Counted from the stretch's first letter, positions 1 to 7,549 are shown. The stretch is 15,425 nucleotides of DNA from Spirochaetaceae bacterium (GCA_026710565.1 JAPOQV010000388.1:1-15425); one strand, 5' to 3'. Program-made: numbers and translations. The notes: generated by a model not told the origin, from the letters alone.

Positions 1-866
1 ACCTGCTGATGCTGCCGGGCATCGTGTTCATGGTCGTATTCCGCTACGTGCCCATGTACGGCATGCTGGTCGCGTTCAAGGACCTGAACATGCGGATCGG
101 CATCCTGGCCAGTCCATGGGTCGGCCTGGACAACTTCGCCGTGCTGTTTCAGCAGGAATATTTCTACAAAGTCATCGCCAATACCGTTCTCATCAACGTC
201 TACAATATCGCCGTCGGCTTTCCGTTCGTCATCCTGCTTGCGCTGATACTGAACGAGTTGCACTCGGGATGGTACAAGCGCGCCGTGCAGACCCTCGTAT
301 ACATCCCGCACTTCGTATCGTGGGTGGTGTTCGCGGCCATCGTCGCCAAGATGCTGGATCCGGAACCGACCGGCGCGTTCAACGTGCTCGTGAGGCTTTT
401 TGGCGTCGCGCCGCGACACTGGTTGGCCGTACCCGAGTACTTTCGGTTTATCCTGGTGGTCTCCGGCATCATCAAGACGGCCGGCTTCGCCACCATCATC
501 TACCTGGCCGCTCTGTCGAGTGTGAATCCCTCGCTCATGGAGAGCGCCATCTGCGACGGAGCACACCGCGGACACCTCATGTGGTACATCTATCTGCCTC
601 GCATCAGTCCGACGATCGCGGTACTGCTCATCCTCAACGTGGCCAACCTGTTCGCTTCGAACTTCGACCAGGTGTTCAATCTGTACAATCCGGCGGTCTG
701 GGAGACCGGCGACGTCCTGTCCACCTACCTGTATCGGTCGGGCCTCCTGCAAGGGAAGTTCGAAATGGCAACGGCTCTGGGATTGGTCTTCAACGTGCTC
801 GGTCTGATCGCGGTGATCGTCACCAACAAGCTCATTTCAAGGATGAATGTCATGGGAATATTCTGA
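1..866 (+). CDS. ABC transporter permease, LplB/sugar type (5' partial)
   Basis: Integral membrane subunit of an oligosaccharide ABC importer. The reading frame is open to the window edge, with two Leu codons before the first Met at position 9. Proteins of this family normally have a short cytoplasmic N-terminus before the LPG...FRYVPMYG segment seen here, so roughly 20-30 residues probably lie outside the window. Counted from that Met, several hydrophobic segments are visible, and the EAA-type ATPase-contact loop is at about residues 178-197 (ESAICDG...YLPRI). The pattern PMYG plus AFKDLN is typical of LplB-like permeases that work with a YtcP-like partner, and that partner follows 9 bases downstream. 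The substrate cannot be read from sequence; the neighbouring enzymes suggest oligosaccharides. Confidence 0.93.
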   Translation, partial: LLMLPGIVFMVVFRYVPMYGMLVAFKDLNMRIGILASPWVGLDNFAVLFQQEYFYKVIANTVLINVYNIAVGFPFVILLALILNELHSGWYKRAVQTLVYIPHFVSWVVFAAIVAKMLDPEPTGAFNVLVRLFGVAPRHWLAVPEYFRFILVVSGIIKTAGFATIIYLAALSSVNPSLMESAICDGAHRGHLMWYIYLPRISPTIAVLLILNVANLFASNFDQVFNLYNPAVWETGDVLSTYLYRSGLLQGKFEMATALGLVFNVLGLIAVIVTNKLISRMNVMGIF

Positions 867-875
867 GTCGACGAC

Positions 876-1775
876 ATGCTGAAGCGAGCGCTCGGATTCA
901 ATCTGCTGGACGTGGCATCCGTCCTCTTCGCAGGCTTCTTTGCGTTCATTTGCTTCTATCCCATGTGGTACGTCTTCGTCGTGTCCATCACTCCCTACGC
1001 GGAGTATATCACGAAGGACTTCGTGCTCGCGCCGCCGCGCAACCCGTCCTTCCTGTACTACTACTCGATCATCGTCGGCGGGCGGGACATCTTCCTTCAG
1101 ACCATGTCGGTCTCGTTCCTGAAGACCTTCGTGGGCTCGACGGTGAGCGTGCTGGTCACCGCGATGTTCGCGTACGGCGTGTCGAAGCGATACGTGATGG
1201 GGACCAGGACGCTGAACGTGCTGATGGTGTTCACCCTGTTCTTCTCAGGCGGACTGATCCCTACCTACATTCTGATGATCCAGTTGCGGCTCATCGACAC
1301 GTTCTGGGTGATGGTGTTGCCGTGGATCGTCAATACCGGGCACTTCATCATCATGCGCAACTATTTCTCGTACACCGTGCCGACGGAGCTGGAGGATGCG
1401 GCCCTGATCGACGGCTCGAGTGAGTTCAGGACCTTCTTCACCATCGTCTTCCCCATATCGAAAGCCATGTTTGCGGCGATTTTCCTGTTTGAAGCGGTGT
1501 GGCACTGGAACGACTACTACAGTTTTCTCATCTTCGTGAAGGACACCTCGCTGATGCCGTTCGTATACCTGTTGCGCCGCGTGCTGGAGTTCTCGTACTA
1601 CGTGATGTCGACGGCGTCCGGACAGCGATTCGTCGAGGATGTAGGTGTCTTTCTCCCGCCCAAGCAGTTGGTCATGACGACGATCGTGCTCGCGATGGTG
1701 CCGGTGATGATACTGTATCCGTTCCTGCAGCGGCACTTTGCGAAGGGCATTCTCATCGGCGCGGTAAAGGAGTGA
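876..1775 (+). CDS. ABC transporter permease, YtcP/CUT1 type
   Basis: Second membrane permease of the importer, 299 residues, the normal length for the family. It has hydrophobic segments near residues 12-36, 80-100, 113-134, 142-160 and 195-215 and towards the C-terminus. The EAA loop is at about 172-193 (EDAALIDGSSEFRTFFTIVF), with the conserved Gly at 180. The motif FSGGLIPTYIL near 123-133 is characteristic of YtcP-like permeases paired with LplB. It starts 9 bases after the upstream permease stop without a strong Shine-Dalgarno, so translation may be coupled. The two permeases should form a heterodimer in the inner membrane. No ABC ATPase is encoded nearby, so a shared MsmX-like ATPase elsewhere in the genome is likely. 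Confidence 0.94.
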   Translation: MLKRALGFNLLDVASVLFAGFFAFICFYPMWYVFVVSITPYAEYITKDFVLAPPRNPSFLYYYSIIVGGRDIFLQTMSVSFLKTFVGSTVSVLVTAMFAYGVSKRYVMGTRTLNVLMVFTLFFSGGLIPTYILMIQLRLIDTFWVMVLPWIVNTGHFIIMRNYFSYTVPTELEDAALIDGSSEFRTFFTIVFPISKAMFAAIFLFEAVWHWNDYYSFLIFVKDTSLMPFVYLLRRVLEFSYYVMSTASGQRFVEDVGVFLPPKQLVMTTIVLAMVPVMILYPFLQRHFAKGILIGAVKE

Positions 1776-1837
1776 GGAGGGTCATGCCTATGCCTGTATC
1801 TTGAACTCGATGACATATCGTGAGCGATTAACGTTAC

Positions 1838-1843
1838 AGGAGG
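1838..1843 (+). promoter_or_regulatory. Shine-Dalgarno that fixes the binding-protein start
   Basis: A perfect AGGAGG lies 5 bases before the ATG at 1849. It decides between that ATG and an in-frame TTG 48 bases upstream (1801). Only the ATG puts a signal peptide at the very N-terminus of the protein. Confidence 0.85.
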
Positions 1844-1848
1844 AATAC

Positions 1849-3576
1849 ATGTCGAGGAATATCATGGTTATCGCGGCCGGTATCGTGCTCGTGGTGATCG
1901 GCGCGGCACCGGCGTTCGCGGCCGGCACGACGGAACAGGGCACGGCGAGTGCCGACGAGCAGCCGCTTGTCACCATCACGCGCAACTACCGCGGTTGGGA
2001 TACAACGCGGATCGACTGGGACTATGTCGCGGAGAACGATGTCATACTCCAGCACATCGAGGAGAAGTTCAACGTCGAGATCGAGATGCCGTTCACGGCG
2101 GGGGACTACCAGGTGGTCATCGCCGGGATGGCGTCCGGCGACATCGGTGACATCATCGATACCTGGGTCGGTCATCCGACGACTCCGGTCGCGCAGTGGC
2201 GCGATTGGATCAAGGACGGGCTGATCGTCGATCTGAAGGAGATCGTGGACGCGAACCCGGGGCGCTACCCGGTGCTGGAGATCCTGTTTGCCGATCCGGT
2301 GTACCGACTCTACAACCTCAAGCAGAACGACGACCTTGACGCCAACTACCTGATCCATCCGGGCTGGGCGACCAGGAGGCCGCAGGGGTCGATCGCCTTC
2401 AACGGGTATCTGCTCGACGAGCTCGGGTTGGACGTTCCGGAGACCTATGACGAGCTGGTGCACGCGATGCGGCGTGCGAAGCAGGAACTGGGTGTGTCGG
2501 GATACGGCTGGCCGACGTACGGTGGAACGCAGTTTTCGTATATGGCCCGTCACTTTTTCCAGCCGCATGGAGCGGAGATCGACGGCTTCTGGACGGACGC
2601 CGACGGCAACTGGTTCGACGCCGCCATCGCACCTGGCAACCAGGCGATCTGGGAAGAGGTGCAGACGCTGGCCGAGGAGGGTCTGTTCCATCCGCGGTGG
2701 TTGACCGGGGAGCTGTGGGATTACATGGATGACCTGGTGGCGGGAAAGCACCTTGCCGGATCGTTCAAAGGCCCCAGTCCATCTCAGTACCTCTACTTCT
2801 GGGACAGGTTCAAGCAGGCGCATCCGGAAGCGATCATGGAGCAGCACATGCCGCAGATGCTGCATCCGCTGCGCGGCCCCGGCGGCAATGCGACGACCCA
2901 CGAGGTCCCGTTCTTCGTGCGGCGCGGCAACTACATACCGATCTACAGCGAGCATCCCGAACGGGCGCTCGACGTGCTGCACTACACGCTCACCGAAGAG
3001 TTCCAGTACATGCGGTGGTTCGGCGTCAAGGGCGTCCATTACACCATGGACGATCGCAGCGACTTCGACCTGGGCAAGCTGTTCGATACGATGAAGGGCT
3101 ACTTCTACATGGGCAAGACGGTCGACGATGTCGATCCGATGCGGGTGATGTACGAACCGTTCTACAACACTACTCACTACAACGCCGGCATCGTGCCGTA
3201 TGAGACGTACGGCAGCTACTATGAGGCGCATCTCAATTACATCGACGTGCGCTGGGAGCGATCGCGGGACTTCTATGCGGCACAGGGAAACGCGGTCGAG
3301 GTCTGGGAGAACTTCGTGAGCGAAGGCTGGGAAGCCCTGCCGCAGTGGATGGACTTCATCTCGCTCTCCGACGAGGCGGCTCAGATCCAGAGTGCGCTGA
3401 GCGACGTCAAGACCAAGTGGTTTGTCGATTTCCTGCTCGGCAACAAGGATGTAGCCACCGAATGGGATGCGTTCGTGCAGGAGTACAAGGAGCGGGGCGG
3501 CGACCAGCTCCTTGCCGAATGGGCTCAGAAGGCCGGTGAGGCACGCGCCCAGTGGGAGGCGGTCGTCGGCGGATAG
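1849..3576 (+). CDS. Extracellular solute-binding protein of the ABC importer
   Basis: Periplasmic or exported ligand-binding protein, 575 residues. This is the large size usual for LipO-like proteins paired with LplB/YtcP permeases. The start is set by a perfect Shine-Dalgarno. Residues 1-24 form a signal peptide with a hydrophobic core and an AFA|AG cleavage site. There is no lipobox Cys, unlike the lipoproteins of Gram-positive relatives, which suggests a freely diffusing protein in a two-membrane cell. A low-complexity G/T/E/Q/S/A linker follows the signal. The body is rich in Trp and Tyr, as in sugar-binding pockets. It is third in the permease-permease-binding protein order. Ligand inferred to be an oligosaccharide; specificity unknown. 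Confidence 0.9.
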   Translation: MSRNIMVIAAGIVLVVIGAAPAFAAGTTEQGTASADEQPLVTITRNYRGWDTTRIDWDYVAENDVILQHIEEKFNVEIEMPFTAGDYQVVIAGMASGDIGDIIDTWVGHPTTPVAQWRDWIKDGLIVDLKEIVDANPGRYPVLEILFADPVYRLYNLKQNDDLDANYLIHPGWATRRPQGSIAFNGYLLDELGLDVPETYDELVHAMRRAKQELGVSGYGWPTYGGTQFSYMARHFFQPHGAEIDGFWTDADGNWFDAAIAPGNQAIWEEVQTLAEEGLFHPRWLTGELWDYMDDLVAGKHLAGSFKGPSPSQYLYFWDRFKQAHPEAIMEQHMPQMLHPLRGPGGNATTHEVPFFVRRGNYIPIYSEHPERALDVLHYTLTEEFQYMRWFGVKGVHYTMDDRSDFDLGKLFDTMKGYFYMGKTVDDVDPMRVMYEPFYNTTHYNAGIVPYETYGSYYEAHLNYIDVRWERSRDFYAAQGNAVEVWENFVSEGWEALPQWMDFISLSDEAAQIQSALSDVKTKWFVDFLLGNKDVATEWDAFVQEYKERGGDQLLAEWAQKAGEARAQWEAVVGG

Positions 3577-3592
3577 TCGACGTTGTCGGCGC

Positions 3593-3614
3593 GGAGGGGA
3601 GGCTTCTCCCCTCC
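3593..3614. terminator. Perfect 9-bp hairpin between convergent genes
   Basis: GGAGGGGAG (3593-3601), loop GCTT and CTCCCCTCC (3606-3614) form a perfect 9-bp GC-rich stem. It lies 17 bases after the binding-protein stop and 18 bases past the stop of the convergent zinc-ribbon gene (3632), the position expected for a two-way terminator. There is no T-tract on either side, so it may work weakly or with a factor. Confidence 0.55.
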
Positions 3615-3631
3615 CGCCCTTACGCAGGCGC

Positions 3632-3844
3632 TCAGCCCGCTCTCTGCAGCTCGGTCATCCCCTCGACGTGCGCTCGTACGGAGTGGCTGGGCGCGGCAGA
3701 GGTCGTCGCCGGCACCAGTGCACAGGCGCTGCAGATGCGATCGGGGCCGTAGTTGGCTTGGACCCCGCGCGGGGTCGTCAGGGCGCGTCCGCAGTGCGGG
3801 CATCGCGCCGGCCTTCGGGTGACGTTCGCTTGGTCAGTCAGCAT
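3632..3844 (-). CDS. Small four-cysteine zinc-ribbon protein
   Basis: A 70-residue protein on the minus strand. Cysteines at residues 15, 18, 38 and 41 form two CxxC knuckles (CPHCG and CSAC) 19 residues apart, the layout of a zinc ribbon able to bind one Zn. A good Shine-Dalgarno (GGAGGT, complement of 3853-3858) lies 8 bases before the ATG, which separates this frame from the longer overlapping one. The tail after the ribbon is low in complexity and has no recognisable domain. It converges on the binding-protein gene and diverges from the Ogl-like gene. Role unknown; such ribbons occur in nucleic-acid-binding or protein-contact proteins. I see it as a real gene mainly because of the Cys spacing and the ribosome site. 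Confidence 0.65.
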   Translation of the reverse strand: MLTDQANVTRRPARCPHCGRALTTPRGVQANYGPDRICSACALVPATTSAAPSHSVRAHVEGMTELQRAG

Positions 3845-3961
3845 CGATCACTACCTCCACCGCTAGCATACGCACGCCGGCAGCCGACACCCAAATCCGA
3901 CCGGCGAGTCGGTGCGCCGCGCTCGGCCGCGGACACGGTATGATGGCGAGGGGTTCTACGC
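3845..3961. promoter_or_regulatory. Divergent intergenic region with candidate -10 boxes
   Basis: This is the 117-bp gap between the divergent zinc-ribbon and Ogl-like genes. On the plus strand TATGAT (3939-3944) could be a -10 box for the Ogl-like operon, and GAGGGG (3948-3953) is a ribosome site 8 bases before the ATG at 3962. On the minus strand TATGCT (complement of 3865-3870) could serve the zinc-ribbon gene. No convincing -35 box is seen for either, so the promoter calls are weak. Confidence 0.35.
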
Positions 3962-5317
3962 ATGGCACAGGGTGACGTCCTTCGGGCGGAGAAACGGGAG
4001 TACCGAGAACCGGCGACCGGCGTGAGGGCGGTGCAGCTCACCGACGCGCCGTGCCACAACGTGCATCCCTATTACAACCAGGAGGGATTCGTCGGCGGTT
4101 CGGAACGGTACGTGTTCTCCTCGAACCGGTCGGGCAAGGGGCAGATCTACTCGGTGGAGACCGGCTCCGGCAGGATCGTGCAGCTCACCGACTCCGAGGA
4201 TCCTCCGGTGCTGGCCGGCATCGAGAATCGACCCGGAGGGGGAGCAGGCTCGGGCGGCCTCACCTGCGACCCGGTGCGCGGGCGCATCTACTACAGCCGC
4301 GGGCAACGCGTCTGCTGCCTGGACATCGAGACCCTGCGCGAGGAGGTCGTGGCCGAATCGCCGCCGGGGTGCGGCGACCTGGGCGGTCCCGACCTGTCGA
4401 GTTGCGGGCGCTACCTGGTGCTGGGCTGCCGGGCGGAGGGCGCGTCGACGTGGCCGTCGCGGGGCGAGAACCGCTACCGGCACGGCAGCGAGACGCTGGT
4501 GGTGCTGTGCGACCTGGAGGGGGGCGGGCAGGCGGTCGTCTCCCACGGCCCGAGCGCCGAGAATCGCGCCGCGGCCGACAGCCACCTTTTCATCTGCCGG
4601 GGCGACCCGTCCTACCTGTTCTTCGGCAGCTACACCCGCACGCAGCCCACCGGGCTGAAGACCATGTGGTTCATGCGGGTCGACCTTGAGCGGCTGGTGC
4701 CACTGCAGGATCCGTTGCCGATCTTCGCCCAGCAGCCGTTCGAGATGGTCAACCACTACTACCCGGCGCCGAACAACCACGTCGAGTCGCAGTTGTTCAC
4801 CTACACCCAGCACGACCGCGACGGTGTCCCGGTGAGCCCCGTGCGGCGCGCCGAGATGATCGACGTCGACCTGGTCAACCGCGTCGATCGCCGCTGGGTC
4901 TTCCCCGGCCGCGAGCCCATCCACTTCAAGTGCAACTCGAAGGCCGACCTCTGGGTGGGTGACGCCGCCGACCCCGGCCCCTTCTGGTTCGAGGGACGGG
5001 GCGACCTGGAGCGCTTCGTGGATCAAGGGGAAGGGGAGGCAGCCGAGGGGCCTCTCTCGTCGGCGCGCCGCGATCCACAGGCGATCGGGCCGGAAGGTTA
5101 CCGCTGGCCGCAAGCGCACCGCTGGATCGGCATGTTCCGCAAGCGGGGACCGTTCATCGAGATGCGGCCGCTGGCGCGCCACGACACGGTGTGGCGCTGC
5201 ATCCATCCGCACCCGGTGTTCTCGCCCGACGACCGCTGGACGGCCTGGGGCGCGGGCGGCGCTCGCCAGTCGCAGCTCTTCCTGGCCGAGGCGGTCTGGC
5301 CGCGGTGGATGGAGTGA
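3962..5317 (+). CDS. Oligogalacturonate-lyase-like (Ogl/PL22-type) beta-propeller protein
   Basis: Protein of 451 residues. Its N-terminal pattern (EYREPATGVRAVQLTD) and repeating YxVxxxTGxxxQLT blades resemble oligogalacturonate lyases, seven-bladed propellers that cleave short pectic chains by beta-elimination in the cytoplasm. Candidate metal or catalytic histidines sit in NHYYPAPNNH (264-273), HFKCNSKADLWVGD (from about 321) and CIHPHPVFSPDD (413-424). These echo the conserved His clusters of the family, but their equivalence was not verified. No signal peptide is seen, consistent with action on imported oligosaccharides. It is first in a coupled operon: its TGA overlaps the GTG of the next gene. 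It could instead be a TolB-like propeller without lyase activity. Confidence 0.68.
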   Translation: MAQGDVLRAEKREYREPATGVRAVQLTDAPCHNVHPYYNQEGFVGGSERYVFSSNRSGKGQIYSVETGSGRIVQLTDSEDPPVLAGIENRPGGGAGSGGLTCDPVRGRIYYSRGQRVCCLDIETLREEVVAESPPGCGDLGGPDLSSCGRYLVLGCRAEGASTWPSRGENRYRHGSETLVVLCDLEGGGQAVVSHGPSAENRAAADSHLFICRGDPSYLFFGSYTRTQPTGLKTMWFMRVDLERLVPLQDPLPIFAQQPFEMVNHYYPAPNNHVESQLFTYTQHDRDGVPVSPVRRAEMIDVDLVNRVDRRWVFPGREPIHFKCNSKADLWVGDAADPGPFWFEGRGDLERFVDQGEGEAAEGPLSSARRDPQAIGPEGYRWPQAHRWIGMFRKRGPFIEMRPLARHDTVWRCIHPHPVFSPDDRWTAWGAGGARQSQLFLAEAVWPRWME

Positions 5318-6225
5318 ATCCCGCGGGCACCGCCGCCGGCGACGTGCGGCTGGCCAAGTTCGATCCGCTTCCGCGGGTGCTGTTCTTCGACGACTTCGAC
5401 GAGGGCATCAACGGCTGGTGCGAGCTGTGCGGCAACCACGACAACAACCTCGACAACATCCGCCCGCTGGTGCGCGACCTGCGGCCGGCGCAGCTTTCCA
5501 CCTGCACCTTCTTCGACATCGGCACGCACGGCAGCTTCGACGGAGTCTACTCGCTGAAGCTGGCCACCCGGCCTCGCGTCAACCACATGAACCAGCTCAT
5601 CAAGCGCGTCAGCTACGTCAGACGCGGGCTGGTGCGGCTGGAGACCTGGTTCACCTACAAGGCGGAGACCGTGTTCGACCCGTCGCTCACCGGGCCGAAG
5701 CAGTGGAACGGCAACTACCACCCGGTGGAGGCGATGTTCGGCGACTTCTGCTTCAGCAACGACGTCAACGACGGCCCGGACGGCAGGCGCCACCACTGCG
5801 CCCTGCGCTACGTCAACACCGATTTCGAGGGCAACTTCGTGCGCAAGTGGATGTACAAGACCTCGCTGCAGGTGACCACCAAGATGCAGCTCGCCGGCAT
5901 GCCGACGCCGACCGATTACCACACCGTGCACCCCGACGACTGGGAGGAGGTGCCCGGCGGCGCGTTCTCCCTCTGCCACAACGAGGTGCCCACCAAGATC
6001 AACTGGAACTACCTGAGCTGGACCTTCGACACCGACGCGCGCCGCAACGTCGAGCTGCGCGTGAACGACCGGGTGATGGATCTGCGCGATCTGCCCGTGC
6101 CCGTATACGACCACGAGTACTACGGCTGCGACCGGCTGCTCAACTTCTGCATCGACGTGCGCACGCACCTGCCGGTGCGCAACTTCCTGTTCCTGGACTC
6201 GATCCTGGTCAGCGTGGACTGGTGA
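5314..6225 (+). CDS. DUF6772-like protein, likely carbohydrate-related
   Basis: Protein of 303 residues. The chosen start is the GTG at 5314, which overlaps the upstream TGA as GTGA; a longer in-frame reading from 5191 would run inside the Ogl-like gene and looks like a shadow. From memory the sequence fits the uncharacterised DUF6772 family: a DDFDEGINGW opening, NHDNNLDNIRP, FFDIGTHGS, a Trp/Tyr-rich beta-strand middle and the ending FLFLDSILVSVDW. The beta-strand-rich pattern with GxNGW and a C-terminal V(x)W strand suggests a jelly-roll or concanavalin-like sandwich, as in glycan lyases or binding modules, but no activity is known. No signal peptide. Translational coupling implies it works with the Ogl-like protein, perhaps on the same glycan. 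Confidence 0.72.
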   Translation: MNPAGTAAGDVRLAKFDPLPRVLFFDDFDEGINGWCELCGNHDNNLDNIRPLVRDLRPAQLSTCTFFDIGTHGSFDGVYSLKLATRPRVNHMNQLIKRVSYVRRGLVRLETWFTYKAETVFDPSLTGPKQWNGNYHPVEAMFGDFCFSNDVNDGPDGRRHHCALRYVNTDFEGNFVRKWMYKTSLQVTTKMQLAGMPTPTDYHTVHPDDWEEVPGGAFSLCHNEVPTKINWNYLSWTFDTDARRNVELRVNDRVMDLRDLPVPVYDHEYYGCDRLLNFCIDVRTHLPVRNFLFLDSILVSVDW

Positions 6226-6226
6226 G

Positions 6227-6562
6227 ATGCTGCGCCGATTTCACACCGCGGTCCTGGAGAAGAACGAGACCTACGGGGAGGCGTTCGACACCGAGCCCAT
6301 GGAGTGCGGCTGGGCGAGCGAGGCGACCTGGTTCCTGCGGGTGGCGGAGCTGGATGCCGGCACCACGTTCCGGGTGCAGGCGCAGGTGTCCCCGGACGGC
6401 CTCGGCTGGTGCGACAAGGAGGGGGTGGCGCTGGCGGTCCCCGGCATCGGGCTCCACCAGTTGGAGGTCCGCCATTTCGGCGGCTGGCTGCGGCTGCGCT
6501 GCGACGTGCGCGGCGACGCGCCGCGCGTGAAGCTCACGGTCTACCTGGCGCTCAAGGAGTAG
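6227..6562 (+). CDS. Conserved 111-residue protein of unknown function
   Basis: Not recognised. It starts 1 base after the DUF6772-like stop, so it belongs to the same operon. The sequence alternates hydrophobic and polar residues (TWFLRVAELDAG, RVQAQVSP, LEVRHFGGWLRLRCDVRG, VKLTVYLALKE), predicting a small all-beta sandwich without signal peptide or membrane segment. Its last 147 bases have a diverged second copy at 10485-10631 that keeps the reading frame and is also followed by an AAA ATPase gene. Most of the hand-counted differences change single bases without breaking the frame, which supports a real selected protein. It could be an accessory or carbohydrate-contact domain; no function is claimed. 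Confidence 0.72.
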   Translation: MLRRFHTAVLEKNETYGEAFDTEPMECGWASEATWFLRVAELDAGTTFRVQAQVSPDGLGWCDKEGVALAVPGIGLHQLEVRHFGGWLRLRCDVRGDAPRVKLTVYLALKE

Positions 6563-6657
6563 TTCGCGTGGGGCCGCCGGCGGGTTGACGCTGCACGCAG
6601 CCCAGCAACACACTCCGAATTCGTTCGCACGACAGGATGTATGCACCGACGGAGTAG
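6556..6657. repeat. Short direct repeats GGAGTAG bounding a 95-bp copy-specific segment
   Basis: GGAGTAG occurs at 6556-6562, ending the 111-residue gene, and again at 6651-6657 just before the ATPase ATG. The paralogous locus (10625-10645) has GGAGTAG once and only 14 bases before its ATG. The segment is therefore either a 95-bp insertion with a 7-bp repeat or was deleted from the second copy. Between the repeats I see no gene. Confidence 0.5.
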
Positions 6658-6667
6658 GTGACTCAGC

Positions 6668-7200
6668 ATGCTCAAGAGATTATGCGCCGACAACTTCCGC
6701 TGCCTGACGAACTTCGACCTCACGCTGGATGAAGCCAACACTCTCCTGGGAGCCAACGGCACCGGCAAGACCTCCGTGCTGACCGCGGTGCGCAGGATCG
6801 AGCGTCTGGTCGTCGGCGGCGCCGAGGTCGACGATGTGTTTCCAGCACGCGATCTCACCTTGAGCGGAAACCGAGGGGAGCAGCGTTTCGAAATCCAGTC
6901 CCGCTTCAGCGGTCATACGTATGACTACGCATTGACGATAGAACACGATCGAGATCGCGGTAGAATGAGGATCGACACGGAGACGCTTGCACACGATGGC
7001 AGACCGATTTTCGAGTTCCGTCGTGGTGAAGCACAGCTCTACCACGACGACTACGAAGCAGGTCCAGCGTACCCAATCGACTGGACTCTCGGGAATTGGA
7101 ACTTTGCATGAGCGGCATGACAATCGAAAGGTGACGGAGTTCAAAAAGAGTCTTCAGGGTTTCATTATCGTCAATCCCTGTCCACCTTTCTATGAACCGA
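6668..7200 (+). pseudogene. AAA/RecF-like ATPase, N-terminal part, frameshifted and truncated (copy 1)
   Basis: The start of an SMC/RecF/OLD-type ATPase. A first strand (LKRLCADNFRCLTNFDL) is followed by Walker A GANGTGKTS at residues 28-36. The intact frame ends at a TGA at 7109-7111 after 147 residues, while such ATPases are usually some 350-450 residues long. Coding resemblance continues in another frame from about 7085 to 7200 (ERHDNRKVTEFKKSLQGF, then IVNPCPPFYEPS), so a single frameshift lies near 7085. Homology then stops where a reverse-oriented transposase fragment begins. Walker B and signature motifs are missing, so the product cannot be a working ATPase. A ribosome site (GGAGTAGGTG) precedes the ATG. 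Confidence 0.8.
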
Positions 7201-7540
7201 GCCAATTGCGCTGTGGGGTTCTAGAATGCAGAGAGGGGAGAAATTCGATGCGCCTGCGCGCCATCGCCAGCATGATCGACAGCGCCAGCGTGCAGCGTAG
7301 CCGCATCTTGGCCAGCCCGCGGATGAACGGGTCGTCGAACCCGAACGGGCCAGCCAAGCGGCTGTCGACCCGCTCCACGGCGCTGCGCTGGTCGTAGTGG
7401 TCCTTCCAGAGACGTAGCTGGAGCGCGCCACCGGGGTGAACACGCGCCGGTCCTCGCTCAGCGGTACGCGCACCGCCGTGCCCACCGGACACTGCTGCAT
7501 CCCCTTGCACTCGATTCCCGCCGCGCGCGCCGGACGGTAT
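7190..7540 (-). pseudogene. Transposase C-terminal fragment (DDE type), frameshifted
   Basis: Minus-strand remnant of an insertion-sequence transposase. From about 7525 to 7408 one frame reads ECKGMQQCPVGTAVRVPL then EDRRVFTPVARSS. A second frame from about 7411 to 7193 continues with WKDHYDQRSAVERVDSRL, FGFDDPFIRGLAKMRLR and a hydrophobic LALSIMLAMA tail. The Arg-x-AVERV(D/N)SR block and the C-terminal helix are familiar from DDE transposases of the IS1182-like kind; the family assignment is from memory. A frameshift near 7410 and the missing N-terminal two thirds make it non-functional. Its end truncates the AAA ATPase gene. Confidence 0.65.
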
Positions 7541-7549
7541 CGTTGTCCG

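Noticed and set aside
3956..5212. Long open frame on the minus strand opposite the Ogl-like gene
   Set aside because: High-GC shadow: composition is rich in Arg, Ala, Pro, His and Val without domain patterns, and the plus-strand gene has family motifs and a ribosome site.
5191..5313. N-terminal extension of the DUF6772-like protein
   Set aside because: It lies within the Ogl-like gene and is Arg/Pro-rich; the GTG overlapping the upstream stop is the better start.
4959..6530. Very Arg-rich long frame on the plus strand across three genes
   Set aside because: Out-of-frame reading of the Ogl-like and DUF6772-like genes with unnatural Arg/Gln runs.
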